A DNA stretch of 45,865 nt, taken from positions 1-45,865 of the forward strand of contig NZ_RXHJ01000021.1 in the NCBI RefSeq assembly GCF_003955685.1, in the 5' to 3' direction. Origin of the DNA: Corynebacterium hylobatis (lineage in GTDB: Bacteria; Actinomycetota; Actinomycetes; Mycobacteriales; Mycobacteriaceae). This document shows positions 7,664 through 15,904 of the stretch, one piece after another (the stretch's first letter is position 1; every line of letters starts with the position of its first letter). The notes under the pieces are model-generated. The model did no database searches. It was not told the origin of the DNA and saw only the letters and a program-made list of their open reading frames with translations. Both the position numbers and the translations under genes were made by a program.

Positions 7664-8422
7664 TTAGTTCTTCTTGCGGTCGAGGAAGGCCTGCATGCGG
7701 TCGAACTTGGCGTCCGATTCGAAGAGGATGGCCTGCGCGATGTTGTCGACGGCCGGGTGGGCCGCCGCCGGCATCGCCATGACCTGCTTGCTGATACGCA
7801 CCGCCAGAGGATCAAGCGCGGCGATGCGGTCGGCGTAAGCATGTGCGGCATCGAGAAGCTCAGCGGGTTCCGCGAGCTCGGTGACCAGGTGCACGTCATG
7901 GGCCTCGGTGCCGTTGAGGATGCGGCCGGCCAGGAGGATCTCCTTGGCGATCGCCTCCCCGACCAGCGCCTTGATGCGCCACAGCCCACCGGCGGCGGCG
8001 ATGATGCCGAGGTTGGCCTCCGGCTGCCCGAATTTCGCGCCGGGGGTGGCGATACGGAAGTCCGCGGCCAGCGCGAGTTCCAGACCACCACCGAGGGCGT
8101 AGCCGTCCACCGCGGCGATGACCGGCATCGGCAGCTGGGAGATGCGGTGGAAGATGGTGTTGTTGATACCGCGCAACGCGTCCTCGCGGCGGCGTTCCCG
8201 CAGCTGCGCGATGTCCGCGCCCGAGGCGAAGATGCCCTTCCCGCCGGCCTCGCAGCCAGTGATGATGAGGATCTTCGGCTCACGTTCGAGGTGGGCGCAC
8301 ACGGCGTGCAGCTCCTCCACCATCTGGTCGTCGATGGCGTTGCGCACCTCCGGGCGGGTCAGTTCCACCAGCAGGCGGTCCCCGGCATCGGTGACGGTCA
8401 GTGCCTGAAAATCAGGGGACAT
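7664..8422 (-). CDS. paaF: Enoyl-CoA hydratase, 2,3-dehydroadipyl-CoA hydratase
   Basis: This 252-residue crotonase-fold enzyme has the oxyanion-hole segment IFASGADIAQL and both catalytic glutamates of true hydratases: one in ALGGGLELALAADF, the second in FGQPEANLGIIAAAGG. That pair separates it from the PaaG-type isomerase at 9659. It hydrates 2,3-dehydroadipyl-CoA to 3-hydroxyadipyl-CoA. The ATG at 8422 lies four bases after the thiolase stop, with a purine-rich GAGAGGG upstream, so translation is probably coupled. Confidence 0.85.
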   Translation of the reverse strand: MSPDFQALTVTDAGDRLLVELTRPEVRNAIDDQMVEELHAVCAHLEREPKILIITGCEAGGKGIFASGADIAQLRERRREDALRGINNTIFHRISQLPMPVIAAVDGYALGGGLELALAADFRIATPGAKFGQPEANLGIIAAAGGLWRIKALVGEAIAKEILLAGRILNGTEAHDVHLVTELAEPAELLDAAHAYADRIAALDPLAVRISKQVMAMPAAAHPAVDNIAQAILFESDAKFDRMQAFLDRKKN

Positions 8423-8426
8423 GGCT

Positions 8427-9626
8427 TCAGACCCTCTCGATCGCGATGGCGGAACCCTGGCCGACACCGATGCACAGGGTGGCGATGCCGCGCTGGCCGC
8501 CCTCCTGCTCCAGCCGGTTCAGCAGGGTGATGGTGATGCGGGAACCGGAGGAACCCAGCGGATGCCCCAGGGCGATCGCCCCGCCCCACGCATTGACCTT
8601 CGTGGGATCCAGATCCAGCTGGCGGATACACGCCAGCGACTGGGTGGCGAAGGCCTCGTTGAGCTCGACGGCATCAACACCGCCGATGTTCCAGCCCGCC
8701 CGCTGCAGCACCTTCTGCGTCGCCGGAACCGGGCCCAGGCCCATGACCTCGGGAGCCAGGCCGGCGTTGGCGTTGGCGACGACCTTCGCCCGGGCCTTCA
8801 GCCCGTACTTCTCGACGGCCGCCTCCGACACCACGAGGATCGCCGAGGCACCGTCATTGAGCGAGGAGGAGTTGCCCGCCGTGACCACCTCGCCGCCGGC
8901 CACAACCGGCCGCAGCTTCGCCAGCACCTCCGTGGTGGTGCCCGCCCGCGGGCCCTCATCGGTGTCGACGACCGTGACGTTGCCCTTCCGGTCGGTGATC
9001 TCCACGGGGACGATCTCCGGGGTGAAGTTGCCGGCCTCGATGGCGGCCGCGGCACGGCGCTGGGACTCGGCGGCGAAGGCGTCGGCGTCGGCACGCGAGA
9101 CACCGCACACCCGGGCGACCTCCTCCGCGGTCTCCGGCATGGAGAACGTCGTCTTCTCCTGCGCGGCAAAGACCGGGTTGACGAAACGCCAGCCGATGGA
9201 GGTGTCGAAGACCTCACCCGGACGGGCGAAGGCCGAGGCCGGCTTCTCCATCACCCACGGCGCCCGCGACATGGACTCAACACCACCGGCCACGACGATA
9301 TCGGCCTGGCCGGATTCGACCATCGCGGTGGCCAGGGCGATCGCGGACATACCCGAGGCACACAGGCGGTTGACGGTGATACCCGGCACGGTGTCCGCGT
9401 AGCCGGCCAGCAGCCACGCCAGCCGGGCGACGTTGCGGTTCTCCTCGCCCGCACCGTTGGCGTTGCCGAGGATCACCTCGTCCACGGCCTCCGGGTCGAT
9501 GCCGGCATCCTCGATGACCGCCCTGATCGTCAGTGCGGCGAGATCATCGGGTCGGACGGATGAGAGTGCGCCGCCGTAACGGCCGACCGGGGTACGCCGG
9601 CCCGATACCAGGTACGCAGTGGTCAC
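8427..9626 (-). CDS. paaJ: 3-oxoadipyl-CoA / 3-oxo-5,6-dehydrosuberyl-CoA thiolase
   Basis: This 399-residue thiolase has all three active-site motifs: the nucleophilic cysteine in NRLCASGMSAIA, the histidine in GGAIALGHPLGSSG, and the second cysteine in CIGVGQGSA. PaaJ acts twice in the pathway, releasing acetyl-CoA from the ring-cleavage product and then succinyl-CoA plus acetyl-CoA at the end. The GTG start at 9626 is set by AAGGAG six bases upstream. An in-frame extension to 9776 would run into paaG and adds a non-thiolase N-terminus. Confidence 0.9.
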   Translation of the reverse strand: MTTAYLVSGRRTPVGRYGGALSSVRPDDLAALTIRAVIEDAGIDPEAVDEVILGNANGAGEENRNVARLAWLLAGYADTVPGITVNRLCASGMSAIALATAMVESGQADIVVAGGVESMSRAPWVMEKPASAFARPGEVFDTSIGWRFVNPVFAAQEKTTFSMPETAEEVARVCGVSRADADAFAAESQRRAAAAIEAGNFTPEIVPVEITDRKGNVTVVDTDEGPRAGTTTEVLAKLRPVVAGGEVVTAGNSSSLNDGASAILVVSEAAVEKYGLKARAKVVANANAGLAPEVMGLGPVPATQKVLQRAGWNIGGVDAVELNEAFATQSLACIRQLDLDPTKVNAWGGAIALGHPLGSSGSRITITLLNRLEQEGGQRGIATLCIGVGQGSAIAIERV

Positions 9627-9658
9627 TGGCTGCTCCTTAAATCTGTTGGGGGTGTGGG

Positions 9659-10429
9659 TCAGCTGCCCTGGAAGACAGGGACACGCTTCTCGTTGAATGC
9701 GGCGAAGCCCTCCGCGTAGTCCCGGCTCGAGCACAGCTCGCCCTGGGCGATGTTCTCCTCCGTGACGGACTCCCACAGGCCACGGCGGTTATCGCGGATG
9801 TCCTGGACCAGGGCCCGGCTGGTGAGGAAGGCACGGGTCGCCCCGAGGGCGGCGCGCCGGGCCTTCTCGCGGCTGAAGTCCAGCAGTTCCCCGGCGGGCA
9901 GGGCACGGGAGAACAGTCCCGCCTGCACCGCTTCAGCGCCGCTGATCATGTCGCCGGTGACGATGAGGTCCATCGTCCGGTGGGCGCCCAGCCGCTCGAC
10001 GAACAGGGAGTGCCCGCCGGAGTCGAGGGTGGCCCCCAGGTTGGCGAAGGGGGAACCGAAGGTGGCGTCCTCGGCGACGTAGACGATGTCGGTGGCGATG
10101 GCCAGGCCCAGGCCCACACCCAGGCACACGCCGTGGACGGCGGCGAAGGTGGGGGCGGGGAAGCTGCTCATCTGGCGCAGCACCGGGGTGACCTTGTTTG
10201 CCAGGTAGTCGGTGGCGTCATCCTCGGCCGGGTCGAGGCCCTTGATGTTGCGGCCGGCGGAGAAACCCCGCCCCTCGCCGCGCAGCAGGAGGGCGCGCAC
10301 GCCCCGCTCCGCTGCCTCGGTGTAGGCGTCGGAGAGTTCCTGCAGGTCGGCCTCAGTGAGGGAGTTCATGGCCCGCGGGTTGTTGAGCACAACCTCGGCG
10401 ACGTTGTCCCCGATGTGGAGATCAATCAT
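9659..10429 (-). CDS. paaG: 1,2-epoxyphenylacetyl-CoA isomerase
   Basis: This 256-residue crotonase-fold protein converts ring-1,2-epoxyphenylacetyl-CoA to oxepin-CoA. The oxyanion segment is FSAGRNIKGL. At the position where hydratases have their second glutamate it reads FGSPFANLGATLDSGG, with an aspartate instead, which is the PaaG pattern. The first hydratase glutamate is also absent (GVGLGLAIATDI). It lies 14 bases downstream of paaE and 32 bases upstream of paaJ in the same run. Confidence 0.88.
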   Translation of the reverse strand: MIDLHIGDNVAEVVLNNPRAMNSLTEADLQELSDAYTEAAERGVRALLLRGEGRGFSAGRNIKGLDPAEDDATDYLANKVTPVLRQMSSFPAPTFAAVHGVCLGVGLGLAIATDIVYVAEDATFGSPFANLGATLDSGGHSLFVERLGAHRTMDLIVTGDMISGAEAVQAGLFSRALPAGELLDFSREKARRAALGATRAFLTSRALVQDIRDNRRGLWESVTEENIAQGELCSSRDYAEGFAAFNEKRVPVFQGS

Positions 10430-10443
10430 GGGTGGTGCTCCTC

Positions 10444-11616
10444 TCAGGCGTCGTAGTCCACGGTGATGGAGTCACCGGTGGCGCGGGTCTGGCAGGTGAG
10501 CACGTAACCGGCGGCGACCTCATCGGCCTCCAGGGCGTAGTTCTCATCCATCTCGTAGTCACCTTCGACGACCTTGGCGCGGCAGGTGCCGCACACGCCG
10601 CCGGCGCAGGCGAAGGGGACGTCCGGGCGGGCACGCAGGGCGGCGTTGAGGATGGTCTCCTTCGCGGACTGCGGGGACTCGATGGAACCGGACAGGCCGT
10701 CCAGCTGGAAGGAGACGGTGATGTTCCTGCCCGCCGGATCCGCCACGACCGGGCGGCCGGTGTTGCCCTGCTGCGGGCCATCAGAGGGTTTGCCCGTGGA
10801 GAAGAGTTCGAAACGGACGTTGTCGCTGTCGACGCCACGTCCGGAGAGCTCGTCGCGCACCAGCTGGACCATCTCGAAGGGGCCGCACAGGAACCACTCG
10901 TCGGTGTCGCCGGTGCGGATGACCTTGTCCAGGAGCAGGGCGAGCTTCTCGTCATCGATGCGTCCGGAGAACAGCGGGTTGACGCGCTGCTCCCGGGAGA
11001 GGACATGGTGGACGGCGAAGCGGGTGGGGTACTTGTCCTTGAGGTCGCCGATCTCCTCGGCGAACATCACATCCGAGCCGCCCTTGTTGGCGTAGACGAT
11101 CTCGAAGGTCGCCTTCGGCAGGGAGGCCAGCAGCGTCTGGGCGATGGACATGATCGGGGTGATGCCGGAGCCGGCGGCGATGGCCACCAGGTGGGGGGCG
11201 TCGCCACCCTCGGCGAAGCCCTTGTCGATCAGGGCCTGCGCGTCATTGAGGGAGGTGACATTCACCCGGGAGGTGAATGCGCCCTGCGGGTTCATCACGT
11301 CGATGACGGTGCCGGGGCTCAGCTCATCGTTGGCCCAGGTGGAGAAGACACCGCCGAGGTCGCGCTTGATGGCCACACGGATGACACCGGGGCGGGGGAT
11401 GTCGCAGATGGAGTAGGAGCGGCGCACCTCCTGGCCGTTGATGTCGGCACGCAGTGCGACGTACTGGCCCGGGACGTAGTCGTAGTCCGCGCGCAGTTCC
11501 TCGGGGACCTCGAAGCTGACCTCGACGGCGTTGTCGGTCAGACGACGGACCTCGGAGACCTGCAGGGAGTTGAACCTGGCCTTTTTCTTGGTGGGGGCAG
11601 TCATGGAAGCAGTCAT
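10444..11616 (-). CDS. paaE: Phenylacetyl-CoA epoxidase reductase subunit
   Basis: This 390-residue oxidoreductase passes electrons from NADPH to the PaaA di-iron centre. It has an N-terminal FAD-binding barrel (RRSYSICD near residue 80), a nucleotide-binding domain (AAGSGITPIMS and WFLCGPFEMV) and a C-terminal plant-type 2Fe-2S domain with the cysteines of CAGGVCGTC plus a distal cysteine in VLTCQ. The start codon at 11616 overlaps the paaD stop by one base (TGATG), a coupling arrangement. A second ATG at 11604 is a possible alternative. Confidence 0.92.
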   Translation of the reverse strand: MTASMTAPTKKKARFNSLQVSEVRRLTDNAVEVSFEVPEELRADYDYVPGQYVALRADINGQEVRRSYSICDIPRPGVIRVAIKRDLGGVFSTWANDELSPGTVIDVMNPQGAFTSRVNVTSLNDAQALIDKGFAEGGDAPHLVAIAAGSGITPIMSIAQTLLASLPKATFEIVYANKGGSDVMFAEEIGDLKDKYPTRFAVHHVLSREQRVNPLFSGRIDDEKLALLLDKVIRTGDTDEWFLCGPFEMVQLVRDELSGRGVDSDNVRFELFSTGKPSDGPQQGNTGRPVVADPAGRNITVSFQLDGLSGSIESPQSAKETILNAALRARPDVPFACAGGVCGTCRAKVVEGDYEMDENYALEADEVAAGYVLTCQTRATGDSITVDYDA

Positions 11617-12143
11617 CAGTGCACCTTGAAGTAGTCGAAGGGCTCGAGGCACTCCTCGCAGGAGTACAGCGCCTTGCAGGATGTCGAGCCGAATTGGGCG
11701 ATGTTTCGGGTCCGGGTCGAGCCGCAGCGCGGGCACGCCACCGGCGGTGGGGGAGCAAGAGTCAGGGGGATGGGACCCGGGCGGGTCGGGGTGGAGGAGT
11801 GCGTCGGCGGGGCGATACCGTACTCCCGCAGCTGGTCGCGGCCGAGTTCGGTGATCCAGTCGGTGGTCCACGCCGGCTGCAGCACCAGGTCGACGCGGGA
11901 GTCCGCGTAACCGGCGGCGGACAGCGCCTCCTTCACCTCCCGGGTGATGTGGTCCATCGCCGGGCATCCGGAGTAGGTCGGGGTGATCGTCACCACCGCG
12001 GTGCCGTCGATGAGGGCGGCGTCGCGAAGAATCCCCAGGTCAGCGATGGAGATGACGGGGATCTCCGGGTCGGGGACGGTGGCCGCGGTGTCCCAGACCG
12101 ACGCAGCTTCAGCGTCGGCGGGGCGCAGAGGGTGGGTGTTCAC
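11616..12143 (-). CDS. paaD: PaaD, epoxidase-associated DUF59/MIP18 protein
   Basis: The 175-residue protein has an N-terminal MIP18/DUF59 domain (VPDPEIPVISIADLGIL, then PTYSGCPAMDHI with the conserved cysteine), a Pro-rich linker, and a C-terminal four-cysteine zinc-ribbon-like module (CPRCGS...CKALYSCEEC). PaaD is thought to assist iron-sulfur or metal-centre assembly of the epoxidase rather than catalyse. The GTG start at 12143 is supported by GAAGGAGGT upstream. Confidence 0.9.
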   Translation of the reverse strand: MNTHPLRPADAEAASVWDTAATVPDPEIPVISIADLGILRDAALIDGTAVVTITPTYSGCPAMDHITREVKEALSAAGYADSRVDLVLQPAWTTDWITELGRDQLREYGIAPPTHSSTPTRPGPIPLTLAPPPPVACPRCGSTRTRNIAQFGSTSCKALYSCEECLEPFDYFKVH

Positions 12144-12175
12144 TGAGGTGACCTCCTTCGGATGGGGCGGGACAG

Positions 12176-13012
12176 TTACCAGGTGGCGCCGGGATGCTTG
12201 CGGGCGAAGGACTGCATCTCGGCGAGGATGTAACCGCGCTGCTCGGAGAACTGACCCGTGCGCCGGCCGGACATGGCCTGCGGGGAATCCGGGATCTCCA
12301 GGCCGGCGGTCTCAAGGACGTGCGCGATGCGCTCATCGAACTCGGCACGCAGGCTGGAGGGCAGGACCGCGACACCTTCGGCGGCGAGGCGGGTGTGGAT
12401 ATCCAGGTCCTCGAACAGCTCATCCAGGTAGGGCCACACGTAGAACAGGCCCTCGCTCATGCGGTGCCTCGACTCCTCGGTGCCCAGGCCCAGGCGCAGG
12501 GTCCACTGGTTGGCGTGGTCGACGTGGTACTCGATCTCCTTGACGGCCTTCGCGGCGATCGCCGCTAGCGTGCTGTCAGTGGAATCCAGCAGGGCCGTGT
12601 ACAGGCCGAGCATGTAGTAGGAGGCCAGCAGCTGGCGGGCGATGGTCTGGCCGAAGTCACCGTTCTCGTACTCCATGAGGCGGGCGGAGGCGAACTCCTC
12701 CTCCTCGCGGAAGTAGGCCAGGTCATCCTCGGTCTTTCCCCAGGCGGTACCGGCGTAGGAGTAGAGGAAACGGGTGTGGCCGATCAGGTCGAGGGCGATG
12801 TTGGCGAGGGCGATGTCCTCCTCCATCTCCGGGGCGCGGGAGATCCACCAGCTCAGGCGCTGGCCGAGCATGAGGGCGTCATCGCCGAGCATGGCGGCGT
12901 AGGTGGCGACGTCCTCGGTGGCCTTCGCATCGGACTGGAGGATGTCCTCGGCGGTGAGGGAATCACCCTGGGTCTGGCGGGTCGCGGAATCGACGGTGGC
13001 GAAGCTGCTCAC
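12176..13012 (-). CDS. paaC: Phenylacetyl-CoA epoxidase structural subunit
   Basis: This 278-residue helical protein is the ferritin-like, non-catalytic partner of PaaA. Characteristic stretches include LGQRLSWWISRAPEMEEDIALANIALDLIGH near residue 50 and KEIEYHVDHANQWTLRLGLGTEESR near residue 165. The GTG start at 13012 overlaps the end of paaB by four bases (GTGA), so the two are translationally coupled. Confidence 0.92.
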   Translation of the reverse strand: MSSFATVDSATRQTQGDSLTAEDILQSDAKATEDVATYAAMLGDDALMLGQRLSWWISRAPEMEEDIALANIALDLIGHTRFLYSYAGTAWGKTEDDLAYFREEEEFASARLMEYENGDFGQTIARQLLASYYMLGLYTALLDSTDSTLAAIAAKAVKEIEYHVDHANQWTLRLGLGTEESRHRMSEGLFYVWPYLDELFEDLDIHTRLAAEGVAVLPSSLRAEFDERIAHVLETAGLEIPDSPQAMSGRRTGQFSEQRGYILAEMQSFARKHPGATW

Positions 13013-13299
13013 AGGTGCGGCACCCCTTCAGACTTCTCGTAGTAGGTGGCGTGGCGGTAGTTCTTGCCGGAGGCCGACTCGAAGAACCCGCCCTTGGAGT
13101 CCGGGTCGGAGGAGGTGAGGGCCTCGCTGGGAACGACCCAGACGGAGGTGCCCTCGTTGCGGCGGGTGTACAGGTCGCGGGCGTTGCGCAGGGCCAGGGT
13201 GGCGTCCGGCGCGTGGAGAGAGCCGGCGTGGACATGGGACAGGCCACGGGAGGATCGGACGAAGACCTCCCACATCGGCCAGTGCTGCTGCTGGGACAT
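13009..13299 (-). CDS. paaB: Phenylacetyl-CoA epoxidase subunit PaaB
   Basis: The 96-residue product has the PaaB hallmarks: WPMWEVFVRSSRGLSHVHAGSLHAPD at the N-terminus, followed by ALRNARDLYTRRNEGTSVWVV. It bridges the PaaAC dimers in the epoxidase. It starts 38 bases after paaA and overlaps paaC by four bases. Confidence 0.93.
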   Translation of the reverse strand: MSQQQHWPMWEVFVRSSRGLSHVHAGSLHAPDATLALRNARDLYTRRNEGTSVWVVPSEALTSSDPDSKGGFFESASGKNYRHATYYEKSEGVPHL

Positions 13300-13337
13300 C
13301 GTGTGTTTCTCCTTGGTTTCTGGTGGGTGCCGGTTGA

Positions 13338-14312
13338 TCAGGCGACGAGACGGGAATCGGCGGACTGGTATTTCTCGGCGTAGGCGGCGGCGGCCTCACG
13401 GACCCAGGCACCGTCGTTGAAGGCCTGACGGCGACGCTGCATGCGCTGCGTGTTGCACGGGCCCTGCCCCTTGACCACGGCCTTGAACTCGCTCCAGTCC
13501 AGCTCGCCGAAGTCGTAGTGGCCGCGCTCCTCGTTCCACTTCAGGTCCGGGTCCTCGAAGTGGAGGCCGAGCGCCTCCGCCTGGGGGACGATCATGTCGA
13601 CGAAGCGCTGGCGCAGCTCGTCGTTGGAGAAGCGCTTGATGTTCCAGGCCATCGACTGCTGCGAGTTGGGGGAGTCATCGTCCGGCGGGCCGAACATCTG
13701 CAGCGCCGGGCCGTAGAAGCGGTTGATCGACTCCTGGGCCATCTGCTTCTGCGCCGGGGTGCCGTTGGCCAGTTCGTAGAGGATCTCCCAGCCCTGGCGC
13801 TGGTGGAAGGACTCCTCCTTGCAGATGCGCACCATGGCCCGGCCGTAGGGGGCGTAGGAGGCGCGGCACAGCGGCACCTGGTTGGCGATGGCGGCACCGT
13901 CGACGAGCCAGCCGATGGCCCCGATGTCCGCCCAGGTGCGCGCCGGGTAGTTGAAGATCGAGGAGTACTTGGCGCGACCGTCGAGAAGCTGCTCGACGAG
14001 TTCATCGCGGCCGGTGCCCAGGGTCTCGGCGGCGGAGTAGAGGTACAGACCGTGGCCCGCCTCATCCTGGACCTTCGCCATGAGGATGGCCTTGCGCTTC
14101 AGGGAAGGGGCGCGGGTGATCCAGTTCGCCTCCGGCTGCATGCCGATGATCTCGGAGTGGGCGTGCTGGGAGACCTGGCGGGTCAGCGTCCGGCGGTAGG
14201 CGGCCGGCATCCAGTCCGTGGGCTCAATGCGGGAGTCCGCGGCGATGAGGCGGTCGAAGTTCTCCTGCCCGGCCACATCGGCGGGGGAGAGTTGGTCGGT
14301 CACTGTGGTCAT
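13338..14312 (-). CDS. paaA: Phenylacetyl-CoA epoxidase catalytic subunit
   Basis: The 324-residue ferritin-like oxygenase subunit carries the di-iron ligands in the pairs DEAGHG (near residue 83) and [11 protein letters not shown] (near residue 170). It introduces one oxygen atom into the aromatic ring of phenylacetyl-CoA. As first gene of the minus-strand run it sits behind a complete promoter: TTGACA at 14405-14410, TATACT at 14381-14386 (spacing 18), a PaaR operator immediately downstream, and a GlxR-like dyad over the -35. AAGGAT precedes the ATG. Confidence 0.95.
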   Translation of the reverse strand: MTTVTDQLSPADVAGQENFDRLIAADSRIEPTDWMPAAYRRTLTRQVSQHAHSEIIGMQPEANWITRAPSLKRKAILMAKVQDEAGHGLYLYSAAETLGTGRDELVEQLLDGRAKYSSIFNYPARTWADIGAIGWLVDGAAIANQVPLCRASYAPYGRAMVRICKEESFHQRQGWEILYELANGTPAQKQMAQESINRFYGPALQMFGPPDDDSPNSQQSMAWNIKRFSNDELRQRFVDMIVPQAEALGLHFEDPDLKWNEERGHYDFGELDWSEFKAVVKGQGPCNTQRMQRRRQAFNDGAWVREAAAAYAEKYQSADSRLVA

Positions 14313-14365
14313 CGGTGATCCTTCGCTCGGGTGAAGTTCGATAACTGGTTCATCGGCATTTAATA

Positions 14366-14379
14366 ACCGATCGTTCGGT
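14366..14379. promoter_or_regulatory. PaaR operator of the paaABCDE-GJFH run
   Basis: ACCGATCGTTCGGT, flanked by CAGT, is an inverted repeat of the ACCGNNCGNNCGGT form. It begins two bases after the TATACT -10 element on the minus strand, so it covers the transcription start. Confidence 0.8.
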
Positions 14380-14380
14380 C

Positions 14381-14410
14381 AGTATATGGGGGAAGTGTGA
14401 TCCATGTCAA
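14381..14410 (-). promoter_or_regulatory. paaA promoter (-35 TTGACA, -10 TATACT)
   Basis: On the minus strand, TTGACA (14410-14405) is followed after 18 bases by TATACT (14386-14381). This is the clearest consensus promoter in the cluster. Transcription should start near 14374, inside the PaaR operator, giving a leader of about 60 bases. Confidence 0.7.
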
Positions 14411-14411
14411 T
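14396..14411. promoter_or_regulatory. GlxR-like dyad at the paaA -35 region
   Basis: TGTGATCCATGTCAAT keeps the full left half TGTGA and most of the right half TCAcA. It overlaps the -35 hexamer of paaA. A CRP-type input on phenylacetate genes is plausible, but a site over the -35 would more simply repress. Confidence 0.45.
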
Positions 14412-14435
14412 GGCGCGGGTCACGTCCACCGTTTT

Positions 14436-14867
14436 CTAGATGGAGCGGATTGTCCGGGAGGTGCCGCGGAATTCCGCGATGACCTGGCCGTTCACGGTGA
14501 GTGTGACGTCGGTGATGCCGTTGCGTCCCCAGGTCCGGCGCTCCACGGCGTGGCCCTCCACGACATCCCCCTCGCGGGCCGGGGCGATGTAGTGGATGCT
14601 CACCTGTGCGGCGACGGCGATGCTCCCGGAGGCGTTGCAGGCGCCGGCGAACAGGGAGTCGGCGAACATGAACAGGTAGCCGCCCTGGGCGGTGCCGTGA
14701 CCGTTGCACATCTCCGGACGGATGGTGAAGTGGCCGCGGACGCCGTCTTCGCCGATGTCGGTGATGGTCATGCCGATGCCCTGGGAGGCGCGGTCGTTCT
14801 CGAACATGGTCCGGACGTGCTCGTGGTCGGTGCTCTCGGCGACGCCGGGGGCGAGGATCTGGGTCAT
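14436..14867 (-). CDS. paaI: PaaI-type acyl-CoA thioesterase
   Basis: This 143-residue hotdog protein has the PaaI active-site pattern MCNGHGTAQGGYLFMFADSLFAGACN, with the catalytic aspartate in FAD. PaaI releases CoA from phenylacetyl-CoA and ring-hydroxylated dead-end products, protecting the CoA pool. It has its own PaaR-type operator at 14898 and is followed by the paaA promoter, so it is a separate unit in the same orientation. A second thioesterase of a different subtype is encoded at 6425. Confidence 0.9.
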   Translation of the reverse strand: MTQILAPGVAESTDHEHVRTMFENDRASQGIGMTITDIGEDGVRGHFTIRPEMCNGHGTAQGGYLFMFADSLFAGACNASGSIAVAAQVSIHYIAPAREGDVVEGHAVERRTWGRNGITDVTLTVNGQVIAEFRGTSRTIRSI

Positions 14868-14897
14868 GGGGAGGCTCCTGGGGCTCTGGGGTGAATT

Positions 14898-14911
14898 ACC
14901 GTCCGTTCGGT
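14898..14911. promoter_or_regulatory. PaaR operator of paaI
   Basis: ACCGTCCGTTCGGT fits ACCGNNCGNNCGGT. On the minus strand it follows CAATAC, which takes the place held by TATACT and AATACT in front of the other minus-strand operators. It lies 30 bases upstream of the paaI start. Confidence 0.75.
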
Positions 14912-14932
14912 CGGTATTGTGGGGTCAGTGTA

Positions 14933-14948
14933 CGTGATCCCAGTCACC
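14933..14948. promoter_or_regulatory. GlxR-like dyad between paaI and paaR
   Basis: CGTGATCCCAGTCACC fits GTGA-N6-TCAC. It lies in the divergent gap between paaI and the regulator gene and could serve either. Confidence 0.4.
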
Positions 14949-15042
14949 CCGTCACGGGGACGGTTGAGACAATGGGATGATGTGGTGGCCGCCGGCCGCC
15001 TTAGTCCTGATGTGCCGTACCCCTGATTCAAGGAGACCGACC

Positions 15043-15678
15043 ATGCCTTCTGGCACCGCCCCCACCACCACGAGTAACCGGGGTCGCCCCGGTTACGCCC
15101 GCGAGGATGTCATCCGCATCGCCGTCGAGGAGTTCAATGCGCGCGGCTATGAGGCGACCTCGATGGGTGTCCTCGCCGAACGTCTGGGGCTGAGCAAGTC
15201 CGCGATCTACCACCACATCACCTCCAAGGAGGAGATCCTCGTGGAGGCCACCGACAGGGCGCTCGCCGAGCTGAGTGGGGTGGTGGACCACGCCCTTGCG
15301 GAGACCGATGAACCGGTCGGGCAGCTGCGGCTGCTCATCGCCGGCACCACCCGGGTGCTGTGCGAGTATCCCGCCTACGTCCGCCTGCTACTGCGCCTGC
15401 GGGGCAATACCGAGGTGGAGCTGGGGATCATGGCCCGGCGCCGGGTGATCACCCGTACGCTCATCGATGTCGTCGATCGGGCCCGTGCGGAGGGTTCCCT
15501 GCGGACCGACCTTGATTCGGGGGTCGTGGGCCGACTCATCTTCGGCATGATCAACTCGATTGTGGAGTGGTATCAGCCGGACGGAAAGTACTCCCCGGAG
15601 GACCTGGCGGCCCTGACGCCGCAGATGATCTTCGACGGAATTGTTCGCGACGGTAGCGCTTCCGGGGGTGCCGGATAG
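15043..15678 (+). CDS. paaR: TetR-family repressor of the paa genes
   Basis: The 211-residue product has an N-terminal TetR helix-turn-helix (VIRIAVEEFNARGYEATSMGVLAERLGLSKSAIYHHITSKEEIL, about residues 22-65) and a helical ligand domain. The ATG at 15043 has AAGGAG eight bases upstream; an in-frame ATG at 14977 lacks one. It sits between paaI and paaK, both of which have PaaR-type repeats. No such repeat is clear directly before this gene, so strong autoregulation is not evident. Phenylacetyl-CoA is the inducer in known systems; that is assumed here. Confidence 0.88.
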   Translation: MPSGTAPTTTSNRGRPGYAREDVIRIAVEEFNARGYEATSMGVLAERLGLSKSAIYHHITSKEEILVEATDRALAELSGVVDHALAETDEPVGQLRLLIAGTTRVLCEYPAYVRLLLRLRGNTEVELGIMARRRVITRTLIDVVDRARAEGSLRTDLDSGVVGRLIFGMINSIVEWYQPDGKYSPEDLAALTPQMIFDGIVRDGSASGGAG

Positions 15679-15730
15679 CGGGCGTGGGCTGGGGTGGGGC
15701 CCTGGTCCGGGGGTGGGGCCCGGGGTCTGA
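15675..15730. repeat. G-rich direct repeat downstream of paaR
   Basis: GGGGTGGGGCCC occurs twice (15691-15702 and 15710-15721), within a stretch containing at least six runs of three or more G on the plus strand. It follows the paaR stop codon. It could fold as a G-quadruplex in DNA or in paaR mRNA. There is no T-tract, so it is not a standard terminator. Confidence 0.55.
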
Positions 15731-15786
15731 TTGTGGGCTGTGCCAGGAATCTCGCCGGAATGTGTTGCGCACAACACCATCGCCCC

Positions 15787-15802
15787 TGTAACCTCTGTCA
15801 CA
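15787..15802. promoter_or_regulatory. GlxR-like dyad upstream of paaK
   Basis: TGTAACCTCTGTCACA has a perfect right half TCACA and one mismatch in the left half. It lies nine bases upstream of the paaK PaaR operator, repeating the GlxR-plus-PaaR pairing seen at paaA. Confidence 0.5.
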
Positions 15803-15811
15803 TACTTCCTG

Positions 15812-15825
15812 ACCGATTGGTCGGT
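15812..15825. promoter_or_regulatory. PaaR operator of paaK
   Basis: ACCGATTGGTCGGT, followed by TAGT, matches the paa inverted repeat with one change in the central CG. It lies 80 bases upstream of the paaK start. Confidence 0.7.
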
Positions 15826-15904
15826 TAGTAAATGGTATTCACAAACCTGCCAACCACGGTCCCGGTTCCGCACACCGGTCTGACCGTAGGAAAGGACCGC
15901 AACC

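Noticed and set aside
15661..15730. G-rich repeat as the paaR terminator
   Set aside because: No T-tract follows and no long perfect stem forms, so it was listed as a repeat instead.
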